Part shown: piece by piece, positions 35,252 to 46,086 of the stretch
How the letters are laid out: every line of letters starts with the position of its first letter
Position numbering within the stretch: position 1 is the first letter of the stretch
Source: CAVVEC01 sp963747105
GTDB taxonomy: Bacteria > Acidobacteriota > Terriglobia > Terriglobales > Acidobacteriaceae
Assembly (NCBI GenBank): GCA_963747105.1
Contig: CAVVEC010000016.1
Coordinates: forward strand, 248,001-312,000
DNA length: 64,000 bases
Direction of reading: 5' to 3'
Translations under genes and position numbers: made by a program
The notes under the pieces: model-generated
What the model was told of the DNA's origin: nothing
The model's input: the letters and a program-made list of their open reading frames with translations, nothing else
The model's database searches: none

Positions 35252-35498
35252 ATATGGTATCTCCTAGAAAGTTGGGTCGTTGCAACTTGCGGCACTGAGT
35301 GCAGCTCGCTGTGCAACCCTGCTGAGTAAGGCAATTGGTGCACCAGATGTCGCAAACCGGTGAACAGCAGCGGAGATCGAGTGGAAACCCGCATCAGCAA
35401 AGGGATGCGTAGAACCATCGGCGAGACTTGAATCTCAGTCGACGCACCGTAACTATGAAGACTCCGTACAGAATCCTGAACTCTGGCGGCAAGAATTC
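35252..35498. other. Divergent intergenic region between the kelch and kinase genes
   Basis: About 250 bases holding both promoters; AGGAG before 35251 is the only clear element. Confidence 0.4.
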
Positions 35499-36948
35499 TT
35501 GACCATTGTGATGTCAATCACACAGGTCTGTGATCTGGCGCAGCCTGGAGTCAGCGAACACTCGATAGACTTGAAAATTGAGTCGTGTGCCCGAGCTGGG
35601 CGCAGACCGGATAAGTGCGTGCTCAAGAAACTCTACCCAGCATCTTCTTTGCTCGCGTCCGATCTGGCTTCTTTCCGACGCCAGGAATCCATCTTTATCG
35701 TTCTGAATCTCCTGCTGCTGGCGGTTCTTCTTTTTTTGCACTGGTTCTTTGCCTCGTTCTGGGGCAACTTCTCCCGCGCGCTCGTCGTTGCGATCGGGAT
35801 GGTTTTTCTCTTAAAAGGCCTGGAATTGATCTGGATGCAGCGGCTTTCACAGCCGCTCCCGCCGACCACTCTGGCCGCGCTCACCTGGATTCCATCGTTT
35901 TGAACCTGGCGCTCGCAATTTTGTTGACTGGACTGACCGACCATGAAGACAGCCCCTATTTCGTCCTGATGGTGGTGCCGATTCTCGAAGCTGCGTTCCG
36001 CTTTGAGTGGGCCGCGGTCCTCGGGGTAGTCACGATTGCCGACCTCTCCCTTTTTTTGGCAGGTTCGGTCGTTATTTCGAGAAACATCCCCCGCTCGACG
36101 TGGGGGAGTACTTCGAAGCCGGCATTACATCGCTGATGTTCGCCATGGTCGCGGTGGTGGTTTGGCTGCTGGTGCGTGATCTTGCGGCAGAAGGAAACAC
36201 GTCTGGCAAACAACGTGCATGAACTGGAGACGTACTCGAGAACAATTGCTCCAGGAGGAAAGGCTGGCAGCCGTGGGCCGTTTGTCCAGCGCGATTGCCC
36301 ACGAGATCCGGAATCCGGTAGCGATGATCAGCAGCTCCATCGCTACCGCCAAGCAGCTGGCGGGAGCGGAGCGGGAGGAGATGTTCGAGATCGCGTCGGC
36401 AGAAGCAACCCGGCTGGTCACGCTGACGACTGATTTTCTGGACTATGCGCGGCCTCGCCCGCCTACAACTGGCGCTTACTTCCGTTGCGGATACAGTCGC
36501 ATTACGTGGCGGACGCATCCCGGGCTCATAGCCAGCCACAAAGCGCGTGCAAATCCACGTGGAAACCTCCGAAACGTTTGATGGTGGAGGTCGACTCCGG
36601 GTCAATTGCAGCAGGCGCTGATGAATTTGGTGCTGAATGCAGTGGAGGCGTCGCCGGACGGCGGCACAGTCATTCCTCGCGGCGCCCACGCGAACGAATC
36701 TGTGTGCATCGACATCGAAAACTCCGGAGATCCCATTCCGCAAGCCAGGCTCTGCCGAGTCTTCGAGCCATTCTTTACTACCAAGCCGCAAGGAACCGGG
36801 CTTGGAGCTAGCCATTGCCCGCAATATCGCGCGCGCGCACGGCGGCGACCTGGTATCGCGACGAATGGTCCACAACGAATTTGCTTTTCACTGATTCTGC
36901 CAATGCCCGAACCGGTGCGCGGAATAAGGAGAGATAGGAATCAGATAC
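35499..36948 (+). pseudogene. NtrB-like sensor histidine kinase, many frameshifts
   Basis: Successive frames read a membrane part (SIFIVLNLLLLAVLLFLHWF; ALVVAIGMVFLLKGLELIWM; VLNLALAILLTGLTDHEDSP; LMFAMVAVVVWLLVRDLAAE), then the dimerisation/phosphoacceptor helix EERLAAVGRLSSAIAHEIRN (His in AHEIRNP) and an ATPase domain in pieces (QQALMNLVLNAVEASPDGGT; IENSGDPIPQA; VFEPFFTTKPQGTGL; AIARNIARAHGGDLV). At least five frame changes are needed between 35890 and 36890. All catalytic boxes can be found, so the break is due only to indels. It is followed at once by an NtrC-like regulator, its likely partner. The transmembrane sensor module is of unknown specificity. Confidence 0.75.
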
Positions 36949-36950
36949 AG

Positions 36951-38358
36951 ATGGGAAGAATTCTCCTCGTTGACGATGAACCCAGCATGCGACGCATCTT
37001 GGCGTCGAACCTCCGCCAGGACCAGCATGAGATCTTCGAAGCCTGCGGGCGTCCAAGAGGCGCAATACAGCTCTGGCGGCAAACGACTTTGATGTCGTAG
37101 TTACCGATCAGAAAATGCCGGACGGTGAAGGCTTGGCGGTGATGGCTTCGGCCCAGGAGGTTGATCCCGACGATTTCTGTCATTTTTCTGACGGCCGTGG
37201 CCAGTATCGAACTGGCAGTCGACAGCATGCGTCACGGTGCCTTCGACTTTCTCACCAAGCCATTCCAGCCCGAAGTAGTGCGCGCCACGGTGCGCCGCGC
37301 CTGTGAACGCACCCGACTTCTGCGCGAAAACGTTCTGCTGAAGGACAGGGTCGTGCACCTGGAGGGAGCATCCGAGATTTACGGCGAGAGTGAGGCATCC
37401 GTGACGTTCGCGACCGCATCGCTCGCGTTGCGCCGACTCCATGCCACGGTCCTGATCACCGGAGAAACCGGCACTGGCAAGGAATTGGTGGCACAGGGCC
37501 ATCCACCGCAACAGTCGCGCGATCCTCCAAGCCATTTGTGGCCGTGAACTGTGCGGCATTCACCGAGACTCTGCTCGAAAGCGAACTCTTCGGCCACGAA
37601 AAAGGCGCGTTCACGGGAGCCGATCGCAGCCGCCAGGGGCTGTTTGAAGCCGCGCACGAGGGCACGCTTATTCCTCGATGAAGCGGGAGAAATGTCACTG
37701 GCCGCGCAAGCCAAGCTGCTGCGCATCCTCACTGACGGTCAACTGCTGCGGGTTGGTTCAACGCGTCCGCGCAAAGTGGATGTCCGCGTTCTGGTCGCCA
37801 CTCATCGCAATCTCGAGCAGCGCGTCCGGGAAGGACTTTTCCGTGAAGACCTTTTCTACCGACTGGCGGTGGTACCCATTCATCTTCCGCCTCTGCGCGA
37901 TCGGCGTGAGGACATCCCCGGCCTTAGCGAGATGTTCTGCCGGCAGGTCGCGACCGAACTCAAGATGCCGCGGAGACACATCAGCCCGCAAGCGTTGGAG
38001 AACCTGCAGCGATATCAGTTTCCCGGCAATCTGCGGGAACTGAAGAACCTGATCGAGCGTGCTTACATTCTGACCAGCAAAGTCGAGATTGGAATTGAAG
38101 ATCTCCCTGTTGCGCCGGAAGGAGAAGCGATGCCTATTAATGGCAATGGAAGCGGACACTCGTCTCAGCGCTGCCCCTTCCGATCCGGATTCTTTTGATC
38201 TGACGGAACTTCTCGAGCGAACCGAAAAAGAGCTCATCCTCCAGACACTTTCGGCCACCGGCGGAGCGCAGGCCGAAGCCGCCCGCCGCATGGGACTCTC
38301 CCGCAGCGCGTTGGCTTACAAGCTCAACAAGTACGGAATCAAAGCGACAGGCGAGTAG
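36951..38358 (+). pseudogene. NtrC-type sigma-54 response regulator, several frameshifts
   Basis: Starts at the ATG 36951: MGRILLVDDEPSMRRILASN (acidic pocket DD), then VVTDQKMPDGEGL (phosphoacceptor Asp) in another frame and DSMRHGAFDFLTKPFQPEVV. The AAA+ domain has Walker A TGETGTGKELVA, the sigma-54 contact motif GAFTGA (in ELFGHEKGAFTGADRSRQGL), Walker B LFLDEAGEMSLAAQAKLLRI and FYRLAVVPIHLPPLRDRRED. The C-terminal Fis-type helix-turn-helix is AEAARRMGLSRSALAYKLNK, ending at 38358. Frame changes lie near 37050, 37170, 37500, 37670 and 38190. With the kinase before it this was a complete two-component system. Confidence 0.8.
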
Positions 38359-38410
38359 TCCGCCAACGCGACTGTTCGCGATCCAGGTTGGCGAAACCGT
38401 GGGAAACGCT

Positions 38411-39118
38411 CTAGTCCGGCTTTTCACCCTGGTTTTGCGGTCCTGGCCTCGTTTGGTTTTCCCGCTCTTGCCCGGCTCCCGGTTGACGGGGGCCCTCCGG
38501 GCCCTCAATCCCCTCGCCCGGAAGCATCTCGTGCGGTTGCTCCGGAGACCGTTCCCGTTCTACTTGCGTAAAGAATCCGGGCTTGATCAATACGGGTCGA
38601 GCGCCTTGCGTGAGTCCAGCCACTTCGACCACTCCCTCGAAGACCTCAACAATCGTTTTGGGCTTCTTGGTAACTTCGACCGAAAAGCGAGTGCCGCGGA
38701 CGGTGATGACGGCTGTGGGAGTGCCCATGCGAAAAGAAGGAGTACTGCCCAGGCGCTTTTGCACTTTGGCGAGAATCTTTCCGATCAGCATCTCGAGAGA
38801 GTAGCCCTTTCCCTCGCCGGGGGCCTTTAGCACAACATTACTGTGGGCCTTTACCAACACCTGCGAACCATCCTGAAGGTCCAGCAAAACACTTCCCTTG
38901 GCGGTTTCGATGGTGCTCTCGGCTGCAAGCGTCAACCCCCGCTGCGCGCTTAGGAGCGATCCTTGTGCGGAGTGTAGTAGCACGTCACCCTTGACTTCGG
39001 CAATGGTGGCGGCTGCGACCGGCAGAACCGTCTGCTGTGGCGGCGCATTCTGAGCTGCCGACAGAATCAAGACACCCACGACGACCAGCGCAATGCGAAT
39101 ATATCGGGAACCGGTCAT
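38411..39118 (-). CDS. FecR-domain secreted protein
   Basis: 235 aa. The ATG overlaps the stop of the kinase gene (ATGA at 39115-39118). Signal peptide IRIALVVVGVLILSAAQ, then a FecR domain at about residues 35-170: AEVKGDVLLHSAQGSLLSAQ, then LTLAAESTIETAKGS, VLLDLQDGSQVLVKAHSNVV, and FRMGTPTAVITVRGTRFSVE, the conserved core of FecR proteins. The C-terminal 50 residues are Pro/Gly/Glu-rich and disordered. In iron-uptake systems FecR relays a receptor signal to a sigma factor; here it is coupled to a CHASE2 kinase, and in Acidobacteriota such pairs recur. No ECF sigma gene is adjacent. Confidence 0.8.
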   Translation of the reverse strand: MTGSRYIRIALVVVGVLILSAAQNAPPQQTVLPVAAATIAEVKGDVLLHSAQGSLLSAQRGLTLAAESTIETAKGSVLLDLQDGSQVLVKAHSNVVLKAPGEGKGYSLEMLIGKILAKVQKRLGSTPSFRMGTPTAVITVRGTRFSVEVTKKPKTIVEVFEGVVEVAGLTQGARPVLIKPGFFTQVERERSPEQPHEMLPGEGIEGPEGPRQPGAGQERENQTRPGPQNQGEKPD

Positions 39119-41412
39119 GCCTTCACCTCCGTTGAAAGTTCAATACCCGTTCTGGCAGGAAAATGAATCTCGAATGTGGTGCCCGCGGGCCCGCTTTCGG
39201 CCCGCACCGAGCCGCCATGCTTTTCGGCAATACGTTTCACAAATGCCAGACCCAGCCCCCATCCCGGCTGGCGAGTCTCCACGTTCTGGCTTCGGTAATA
39301 GGAATCGAAGAGATGAGAAATATCCTCCGCCGCGATCGGTTCACCCTGATTCTGCACGGAGATGGCCACTTCCTCGTCGCGGCGCGAACAACGAACCCGG
39401 ATCTCCGTGCCCGGCTTGCCGTATTTGATTGCATTACTGACCAGGTTGAGGACCGCGCCACTAATCAGGGGAGCATCTGCGCTGGTGACGATGGGTGCGC
39501 TGGTTTCCAATACCAAACGCATGCTGGCAGCCGCGGCCAGGGGCCTCAGAATGTCAAATACCTGGCGGACGATGTCATCGAGTTCCAGAATATCAGCGCG
39601 CAGCGGCTTCGCCCCGGCATCGAGCCGCAGAACATCGAGATAACTGTTGATAAGCGCCAGCAGCCGTTTCGACTCCCACAAGATGGTTTCGGGGGCGCCT
39701 TCACAGTCGGGAGAGCCGGGATGGCGGATCATCAGATCGGCGAAGCCCTGGATTGAGGCCAACGGAGTCCGCAGCTCATGAGTGATGAAGCCGAGGGCTT
39801 CGGCGCGAGCATGGTCTCGCTCCACACGGGTCTGCAGATTCGTAAGGGTAACGACTGTTCCTCCGCCGGGAGACAGCGTAGTCGCCGGCAAGGGCGCGAT
39901 GCGAGCCGAGTACAGCGTGCCATCAAGATACACTTCCCCTTCCTGAGCCGAGCCCACCTTCGCCAGCGGCGCGTCATCACTTAAGATCCATCGGTCGCGC
40001 AGCTGCTCGAGAGTCAGCCCGGAGCTTGCCGAAGCGAGAACGGTAGCGAAGGCTCGATTATTCAACAGGAGATGGCCTCGCTTGTCGAAGATGGCAACCA
40101 GGTCCTGGGTTGATTCCAAAAGCGCTTTATGCAGTTCGTAACGCGACCCGAGTTCGGTTTCCAGCTTGTGTAGTAAGTCGAGCTTCCACGAAAGCTCGCT
40201 CTTTCCCGGTGCTGGCGTGTGTTTCCCCTGGTCGGTGAGCCAGGAGCGTAAGCCCAGCAACTGCCGCGTCATGCTGCGTTCCACCACGGCGAAGTCTGCT
40301 GTGTAAACGAGCAGCGGCCCCGTAATTACAGCCAACAGCATCGCCCCCGCGGGCACGATCCGGGAAGCCCACAGAAACGTGATAAATCCGAACGCATACA
40401 CTGCAATTGCGAGCACGGCCAGCAAGCCGACCGACGCCCAACCACGCCATTTGCGAAATACGATTACAACCACCAGGCAGGTCAGGGCCAGGATTGCAGC
40501 GCCCCACGCAAATGGAATCTCACGCAGCATACGCCCGCTCAGAATGCCATCGAGGATCTGGGCATGCACTTCAATCCCCGGTGCGGGCAATTCTGTGGCC
40601 AAAGGCGTGTTCAGACGGTCACTGATCTCGGTTCCGCCGAAGCCGACTAGCACTGGACGTCCTGCAAGGATTGCCCCCAGAGCGCCTCCGCGCAACACAC
40701 TGGAAGCGGAAATGGTTTGAAATGCATCGCGCCGAAAAGGAATGCGCACCAGGATCGGCTTGGCCCAACTCACGCTGGATGAATCGTCGGTGGCGGGGAT
40801 GCCGTAGGAATGCAGAAACGCCGAGGTTCGCTGCGGGTCGGTTCGGCGGGCTACCTCCACGGCGAACGCCCATCGCGGGCCATCCACTGTCAGTTCGCGA
40901 GGGGGAAAGCGGCGGCAAACACTGTCCTCATCCAGAACGGCGTGGGCATGCCCGTCTGCTACCGCCGCCTGTGAAAATGCCGGCAAGGGTTCGATCCAAT
41001 GCGGCCCATCCGGGAAGGTACCGATCTTGCCTACAAGGATCGCGCGCCCGGTTGCTTGAAGCGATTTCTGCAATGCGGAGTCGGCCTCGGGCGACTGAGG
41101 CTCAGACAATAGGACATCGAGGCCAATCACGCCCGCACCTGCCCGTGCGAGGTTGTCGATCAGGTGGCTCAAAAGCTCCCGTGACCACGGCCAGCGGCCA
41201 TATTGCAGCAAACTCTCATCGTCGATTAGGACTAGAATCACCGGAGAACGTTGGCCGGGCGACGGTGCCAGACGAAAAAACGTATCGCTGAGGCGCATCC
41301 CGGAGTCATGAACTACAGCAATGGCCGAGAGAGCCGCGACCAGACCGAGCAAAATCAGCGCTAATCCAAAGCGCTGTGCCCAACTTCTGACCCTTGGGTA
41401 TTGGTGCTCCAT
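39115..41412 (-). CDS. CHASE2-domain sensor histidine kinase
   Basis: 765 aa from the ATG at 41412. Residues about 10-33: first membrane helix (FGLALILLGLVAALSAIAVV). The extracytoplasmic CHASE2 domain follows to about 320 (LSDTFFRLAP; VILVLIDDESLLQYGRWPWS; GLDVLLSEPQ), then three helices (AILALTCLVVVIVF; LLAVLAIAVYAFGFITFLWA; AGAMLLAVITGPLLVYTADF). A PAS-like segment lies at about 430-500, HisKA with HELRTPLASIQGFADL (His near 544), and HATPase with VLNLVSNAIKYGKPG and GWGLGLAFVKRIAEKHGGSV. No receiver domain. It is translationally coupled to the FecR gene by a 4-base overlap. The signal sensed is unknown. Confidence 0.85.
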   Translation of the reverse strand: MEHQYPRVRSWAQRFGLALILLGLVAALSAIAVVHDSGMRLSDTFFRLAPSPGQRSPVILVLIDDESLLQYGRWPWSRELLSHLIDNLARAGAGVIGLDVLLSEPQSPEADSALQKSLQATGRAILVGKIGTFPDGPHWIEPLPAFSQAAVADGHAHAVLDEDSVCRRFPPRELTVDGPRWAFAVEVARRTDPQRTSAFLHSYGIPATDDSSSVSWAKPILVRIPFRRDAFQTISASSVLRGGALGAILAGRPVLVGFGGTEISDRLNTPLATELPAPGIEVHAQILDGILSGRMLREIPFAWGAAILALTCLVVVIVFRKWRGWASVGLLAVLAIAVYAFGFITFLWASRIVPAGAMLLAVITGPLLVYTADFAVVERSMTRQLLGLRSWLTDQGKHTPAPGKSELSWKLDLLHKLETELGSRYELHKALLESTQDLVAIFDKRGHLLLNNRAFATVLASASSGLTLEQLRDRWILSDDAPLAKVGSAQEGEVYLDGTLYSARIAPLPATTLSPGGGTVVTLTNLQTRVERDHARAEALGFITHELRTPLASIQGFADLMIRHPGSPDCEGAPETILWESKRLLALINSYLDVLRLDAGAKPLRADILELDDIVRQVFDILRPLAAAASMRLVLETSAPIVTSADAPLISGAVLNLVSNAIKYGKPGTEIRVRCSRRDEEVAISVQNQGEPIAAEDISHLFDSYYRSQNVETRQPGWGLGLAFVKRIAEKHGGSVRAESGPAGTTFEIHFPARTGIELSTEVKA

Positions 41413-41709
41413 CACTCTTTTGCCGGCTCCGGTTTCCCCGCGCGAACCCATTGCAGATGCCAGAGCCTATGCTTGGCTCCACCCCGTTCTACAAATCTAG
41501 CCCTCACACAGGCTGGCAGGCTGTGATCAAGATCACCGATGGAGGAGTCGTGACACCTGGCTGGCTTAGACCGCGGAGGAACTGTGATTTTGGTTGGAGT
41601 CGTGCTCCTTGACTCTCGAGTGCTAGTTGGTGGCCGTTCTCGCGATTTTTTCGAGATGGTACTTTTCCGGATAGCTTGGCGGAAGCGAGTGGGAGTCGAA
41701 TCCGTCTGA

Positions 41710-42390
41710 AAACGAACATTCTACAGGCACACGCACGTCGTAATCGGACACAATGGTGTTTCGAGTTACAAGCTCGACCTTGACCACGATGGGATAACCG
41801 ACTTCACTATCCTGTTCGAAGCCTTCAACAGAGACATTGCTTACCTTGATGCATCGGCGGCTGCGGGCGACGGAGTCGTGGGAACGAAATCGTGCATTAC
41901 TTCCAGATCTTGCTCGAACAATGCAGCGGCTCTGTATCGGGGCGCGAAGATCGCCCCCAGCCAAGTCTTTTACCGAAACGGACGGATGGTTTCGGAAGTC
42001 TGTATTAAATATAGGTGTAAAAGTTTTAAGGGTGACTGGGCCAACGTCGAGAACCGCTACCTCGGCCTGAAGTTCACGACGAAGGGAAGAACTCACTACC
42101 GGTGGGCGCGGCTGAGCGTGGAGGCTGACCGACTTGCCATTACAGCCACTCTCGCCGGCGATGCCTACGAAACCATCCCCAACAAGCCCATCATCGCGGG
42201 CAAACCCAAGGGAAAAGATGTCATCACGGTTCAACCCGGATCGCTCGGTCATCTAGCAAGAGGGGCGTCCGCGATTCCGAGTTGGCGAACGACAGGCGTT
42301 GCGTTGAGCGCTTGTGACCAGCGTATTATTTGGCAATTAGTGCACGACGGACCGTGGCACAAAGGCGTAAGCTCTAATATGTCCGATTAG
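41710..42390 (+). pseudogene. Truncated member of the 'YETIPNKPIIAG' secreted family
   Basis: The frame opens after a TGA at 41707 and reads HTHVVIGHNGVSSYKLDLDH, DGITDFTILF and later ENRYLGLKFTTKGRTHYRWA, GDAYETIPNKPIIAGK, SLGHLARGASAIPSW. The C-terminal half matches the gene at 53269-54015 (same YETIPNKPIIAGK and LGHLARGAS). The signal peptide and the first 40 or so residues seen in that paralogue are missing, with a probable single-base loss near 41718 (NIVYRHTH would fit the family's IVYT start). No start codon with a ribosome site is available, so I treat it as 5'-damaged. Function unknown. Confidence 0.6.
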
Positions 42391-42406
42391 GGCTGGTTTG
42401 GGGGTG

Positions 42407-42622
42407 ATGAGTTTGGCAGAAGTTCGACTGCAAGACGGCGAGACGTTGGAGAACGCCCTCCGTCGGTTCAAGCGCAAGGTTCAGGCAGAAGACATCATTA
42501 AGGCAATGAAGCGTCACTCCTACTACCTGAAGCCGGGCGATCGGCGCCGACTGAAGCAAGCTTTGGCGCGAAAGCGTGCCCGAAAAAAGCTTTCACGAGA
42601 TCGGCACGCAGGTCCCAAATGA
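42407..42622 (+). CDS. rpsU: Small ribosomal subunit protein bS21, altered C-terminus
   Basis: 71 aa. The ATG at 42407 follows GGGGGTG. MSLAEVRLQDGETLENALRR, FKRKVQAEDIIKAMKRHSYY and LKPGDRRRLKQALARKRARK are unmistakable bS21. The final nine residues (SRDRHAGPK) come from DNA that in another frame belongs to the AbiEi-like fragment. The gene therefore seems joined to foreign sequence just after its basic tail. The usual C-terminus is variable in length, so the protein may still work. bS21 helps 30S subunits start translation; a copy alone next to toxin-antitoxin debris could be an extra paralogue rather than the only one in the genome. Confidence 0.9.
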   Translation: MSLAEVRLQDGETLENALRRFKRKVQAEDIIKAMKRHSYYLKPGDRRRLKQALARKRARKKLSRDRHAGPK

Positions 42623-42944
42623 GGTTTGGATTGCGATTGACGTAAAGGCCTGGACGCCTCGAATCACGTCGCCAAGAGTCCGGATCATCCGGTTCTCTGG
42701 AGATGCGCTCCATTTCGGAGTGCAAGAGAAGCAAGTTACCGGAGGCAAAATCCGCGTCTTTAGCCCGGCAAAGACGGTGGCCGACTGCTTCAAATTTCGC
42801 CACAAGATTGGAATGGACGTCGCGCTGGAAGCGCTTCGCGAATGTTATCGGCAACAAAAAGCCCCCATGAACAAGCTTTTCGAGGCAGGAAAGGTCTGCC
42901 GTGTCGCCAACGTGACGCGGCCTTATCTGGAGTCGCTGCGTTGA
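42576..42944 (+). CDS. AbiEi-family antitoxin, N-terminally truncated
   Basis: 122 aa from a GTG inside rpsU. FHEIGTQVPNEVWIAIDVKA, SPRVRIIRFSGDALHFGV, RVFSPAKTVADCFKFRHKIG, MDVALEALRECY and ANVTRPYLESLR match the C-terminal domain of AbiEi (type IV antitoxin, transcriptional repressor). The N-terminal winged helix that binds DNA is absent; its place is taken by rpsU. The stop overlaps the TTG start of the toxin remnant (TTGA). Without the DNA-binding domain it cannot autoregulate as the full protein does; probably a remnant. Confidence 0.7.
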   Translation: MPEKSFHEIGTQVPNEVWIAIDVKAWTPRITSPRVRIIRFSGDALHFGVQEKQVTGGKIRVFSPAKTVADCFKFRHKIGMDVALEALRECYRQQKAPMNKLFEAGKVCRVANVTRPYLESLR

Positions 42945-43111
42945 ATAAGCCGCTCGTTAACCTGGCGGCTTCTGTTCGTCAGCGTTTCAGCGAAACGTTC
43001 GCGGTTGACAATCGTGGCTTCGGCGAACCTTATCTCGTGTTTGAGGAAGGTCAGGAACTGGTGCAGGTGGTGGTTGTAAGGTCACGACTCGCTTTGTTCA
43101 GCGTGCATTGA
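42941..43111 (+). pseudogene. 5' remnant of an AbiEii-like nucleotidyltransferase toxin
   Basis: The TTG at 42941 overlaps the antitoxin stop, the arrangement of AbiE operons. LNKPLVNLAASVRQRF is the N-terminal block of AbiEii-type toxins (NLAASVRARL in relatives). Sequence after about residue 16 does not continue the family and ends at 43111. The nucleotidyltransferase motif is absent, so no toxin is made. Confidence 0.5.
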
Positions 43112-43201
43112 TTTGGACACGTTGGTTCTCCTCTCGAAAGAAAATCCACTAAGTTAGGCCCCTTGCCTTTCCACAACCCCGCGCGGTAATGTCGCAGCGT
43201 T

Positions 43202-44680
<1,479 letters not shown>

Positions 44681-45265
44681 TTTTCCTGATTCCCTCTCGA
44701 ACGGCTAGATACAAATGGTTTCAACGATTTCCCTAGAGGTTGTTAGTAGGCAGAAATGGGCAGTTTTGGGCAGGGTTGTTACCAAAGATGCTACGAAGTT
44801 CGTAGCGCCTTTCGTACGACGAGGAAATGGAGCCCTCTCCACGAAGAGATAACTTCCTAAACGCGAGCAGACCCAGACTCGCGACGTCTACCGTGTCAAT
44901 TTTGAGGTCATCAACCCAAAACCCTTTCCCTATCTAGCTTTTCCGCACTCCATGGACCCGAAAATAGGTCGAAAACGGCCCAGTTTTGATGGCGAGTTGA
45001 TGGCGAGTTTTTTGGACCTCCGAGTCAATGAGCGATATCGGAAATTTCAACACCTATCTCGGCTTCGCGGACTTTTTTACGGCGTGATCTTGAACACTAC
45101 GCCGCAGCCCGTATCACGTTGGGCGCAGTCCGAATCTGCTCGCTGGGGATGGGTTTCGCGCCCGACTCATCCTAGCTCGGGCGATGGGATCAGTTATTGC
45201 GAAATTGTGAAAAATTCCGTTGATATCAGGGAACATCCAGCCTCGTACCCTCGTACCTCTGAGCC
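44681..45265. other. Intergenic, no gene seen
   Basis: 585 bases between the SEC-C gene and the CPBP gene. No supported frame, RNA gene or strong hairpin noticed. Confidence 0.5.
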
Positions 45266-45937
45266 ATGTCCAACGACCCTGTCTCTCAAGCCGAACGGTC
45301 GGGACTTACGACCTGGATAGGCCTTTTTATCGCTCTACTTGGTCTCTTCCTGATCCGGCGGGCGGTTCGCATAGTTAGCCACGATCCTGGTACTACACTC
45401 GTGATCGTCCGGGAGGTGCTGATTTTGGCCAGCGCTGGCGCTCTGCTGTTGCTGGTGAAACGCGGGGAGAAACTTCCACTCCAGACGATTGGCTTGGGAA
45501 CGTCGGTATGGTGGAAGTCGTTCTTATGGGGATTGGTGACTATGCTTCTGTGCGGAGGCGCCGCTGAGCTTCTCGGGATGGTGACTAAGAATGGCAGCGG
45601 GGCAACGTCCCCCTTCGACCGCCTCCCACTGTGGGTATTTGTCCTGATCATCTTCCGAGCGGGTAGTGTAGAGGAATTATTTTATCGCGGCTATGCCATC
45701 GAGCGCCTGCGAGCGATGGGAGCAGGCCGCTTCGCCTCCGCTGCGCTCCCGCTATTTGTATTTGCCGCCGGTCACTACGCGGGAGCTTGGGTCGACGTGC
45801 TGCAGCCGCTGGTCTTGGGCGGCATTCTCACAGGGTTCTATCTTTGGCGGCGAGACTTGGTGGCCAACATCCTTGCCCACACCCTAGTGGACCTCGTGGG
45901 TACTGGTGTTATCGTTCGGATACTGAAATCACTCTGA
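45266..45937 (+). CDS. CPBP-family intramembrane metalloprotease
   Basis: 223 aa, about six transmembrane segments. Motif 1 VEELFYRGYAIERLRA (EExxxR, catalytic Glu-Glu and Arg) near residue 137, motif 2 FVFAAGHYAGAW (FxxxH) near 168, motif 3 ANILAHTLVDLVG (HxxxD/N) near 205. All three motifs of the CPBP/ABI (Rce1-like) glutamic protease family are present, so it should be active. Bacterial members cleave membrane or secreted peptides or have immunity-type roles; the substrate is unknown. No operon partner nearby. Confidence 0.85.
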   Translation: MSNDPVSQAERSGLTTWIGLFIALLGLFLIRRAVRIVSHDPGTTLVIVREVLILASAGALLLLVKRGEKLPLQTIGLGTSVWWKSFLWGLVTMLLCGGAAELLGMVTKNGSGATSPFDRLPLWVFVLIIFRAGSVEELFYRGYAIERLRAMGAGRFASAALPLFVFAAGHYAGAWVDVLQPLVLGGILTGFYLWRRDLVANILAHTLVDLVGTGVIVRILKSL

Positions 45938-46086
45938 GGCCAACCTGCACTTGCAGCGCCTTTTCGACTGCCTCTCTCCCTTCGTGGTTTGATCGCCCGA
46001 AGCTCTTTTGGGCCTCCTGGGTCTAATCATCCTCCAAACATAGGGCCCGAAAGGCGACGCCCAAAGTCATCCTAGTGGAGGAAATG

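Noticed and set aside
35499..38358. Listing the kinase and regulator as intact genes
   Set aside because: Each needs several frame changes to read through; all motifs are present but no single frame covers a domain set.
41623..42252. 209-codon minus-strand frame
   Set aside because: The plus strand carries the recognisable YETIPNKPIIAG family sequence; the minus frame is its shadow.
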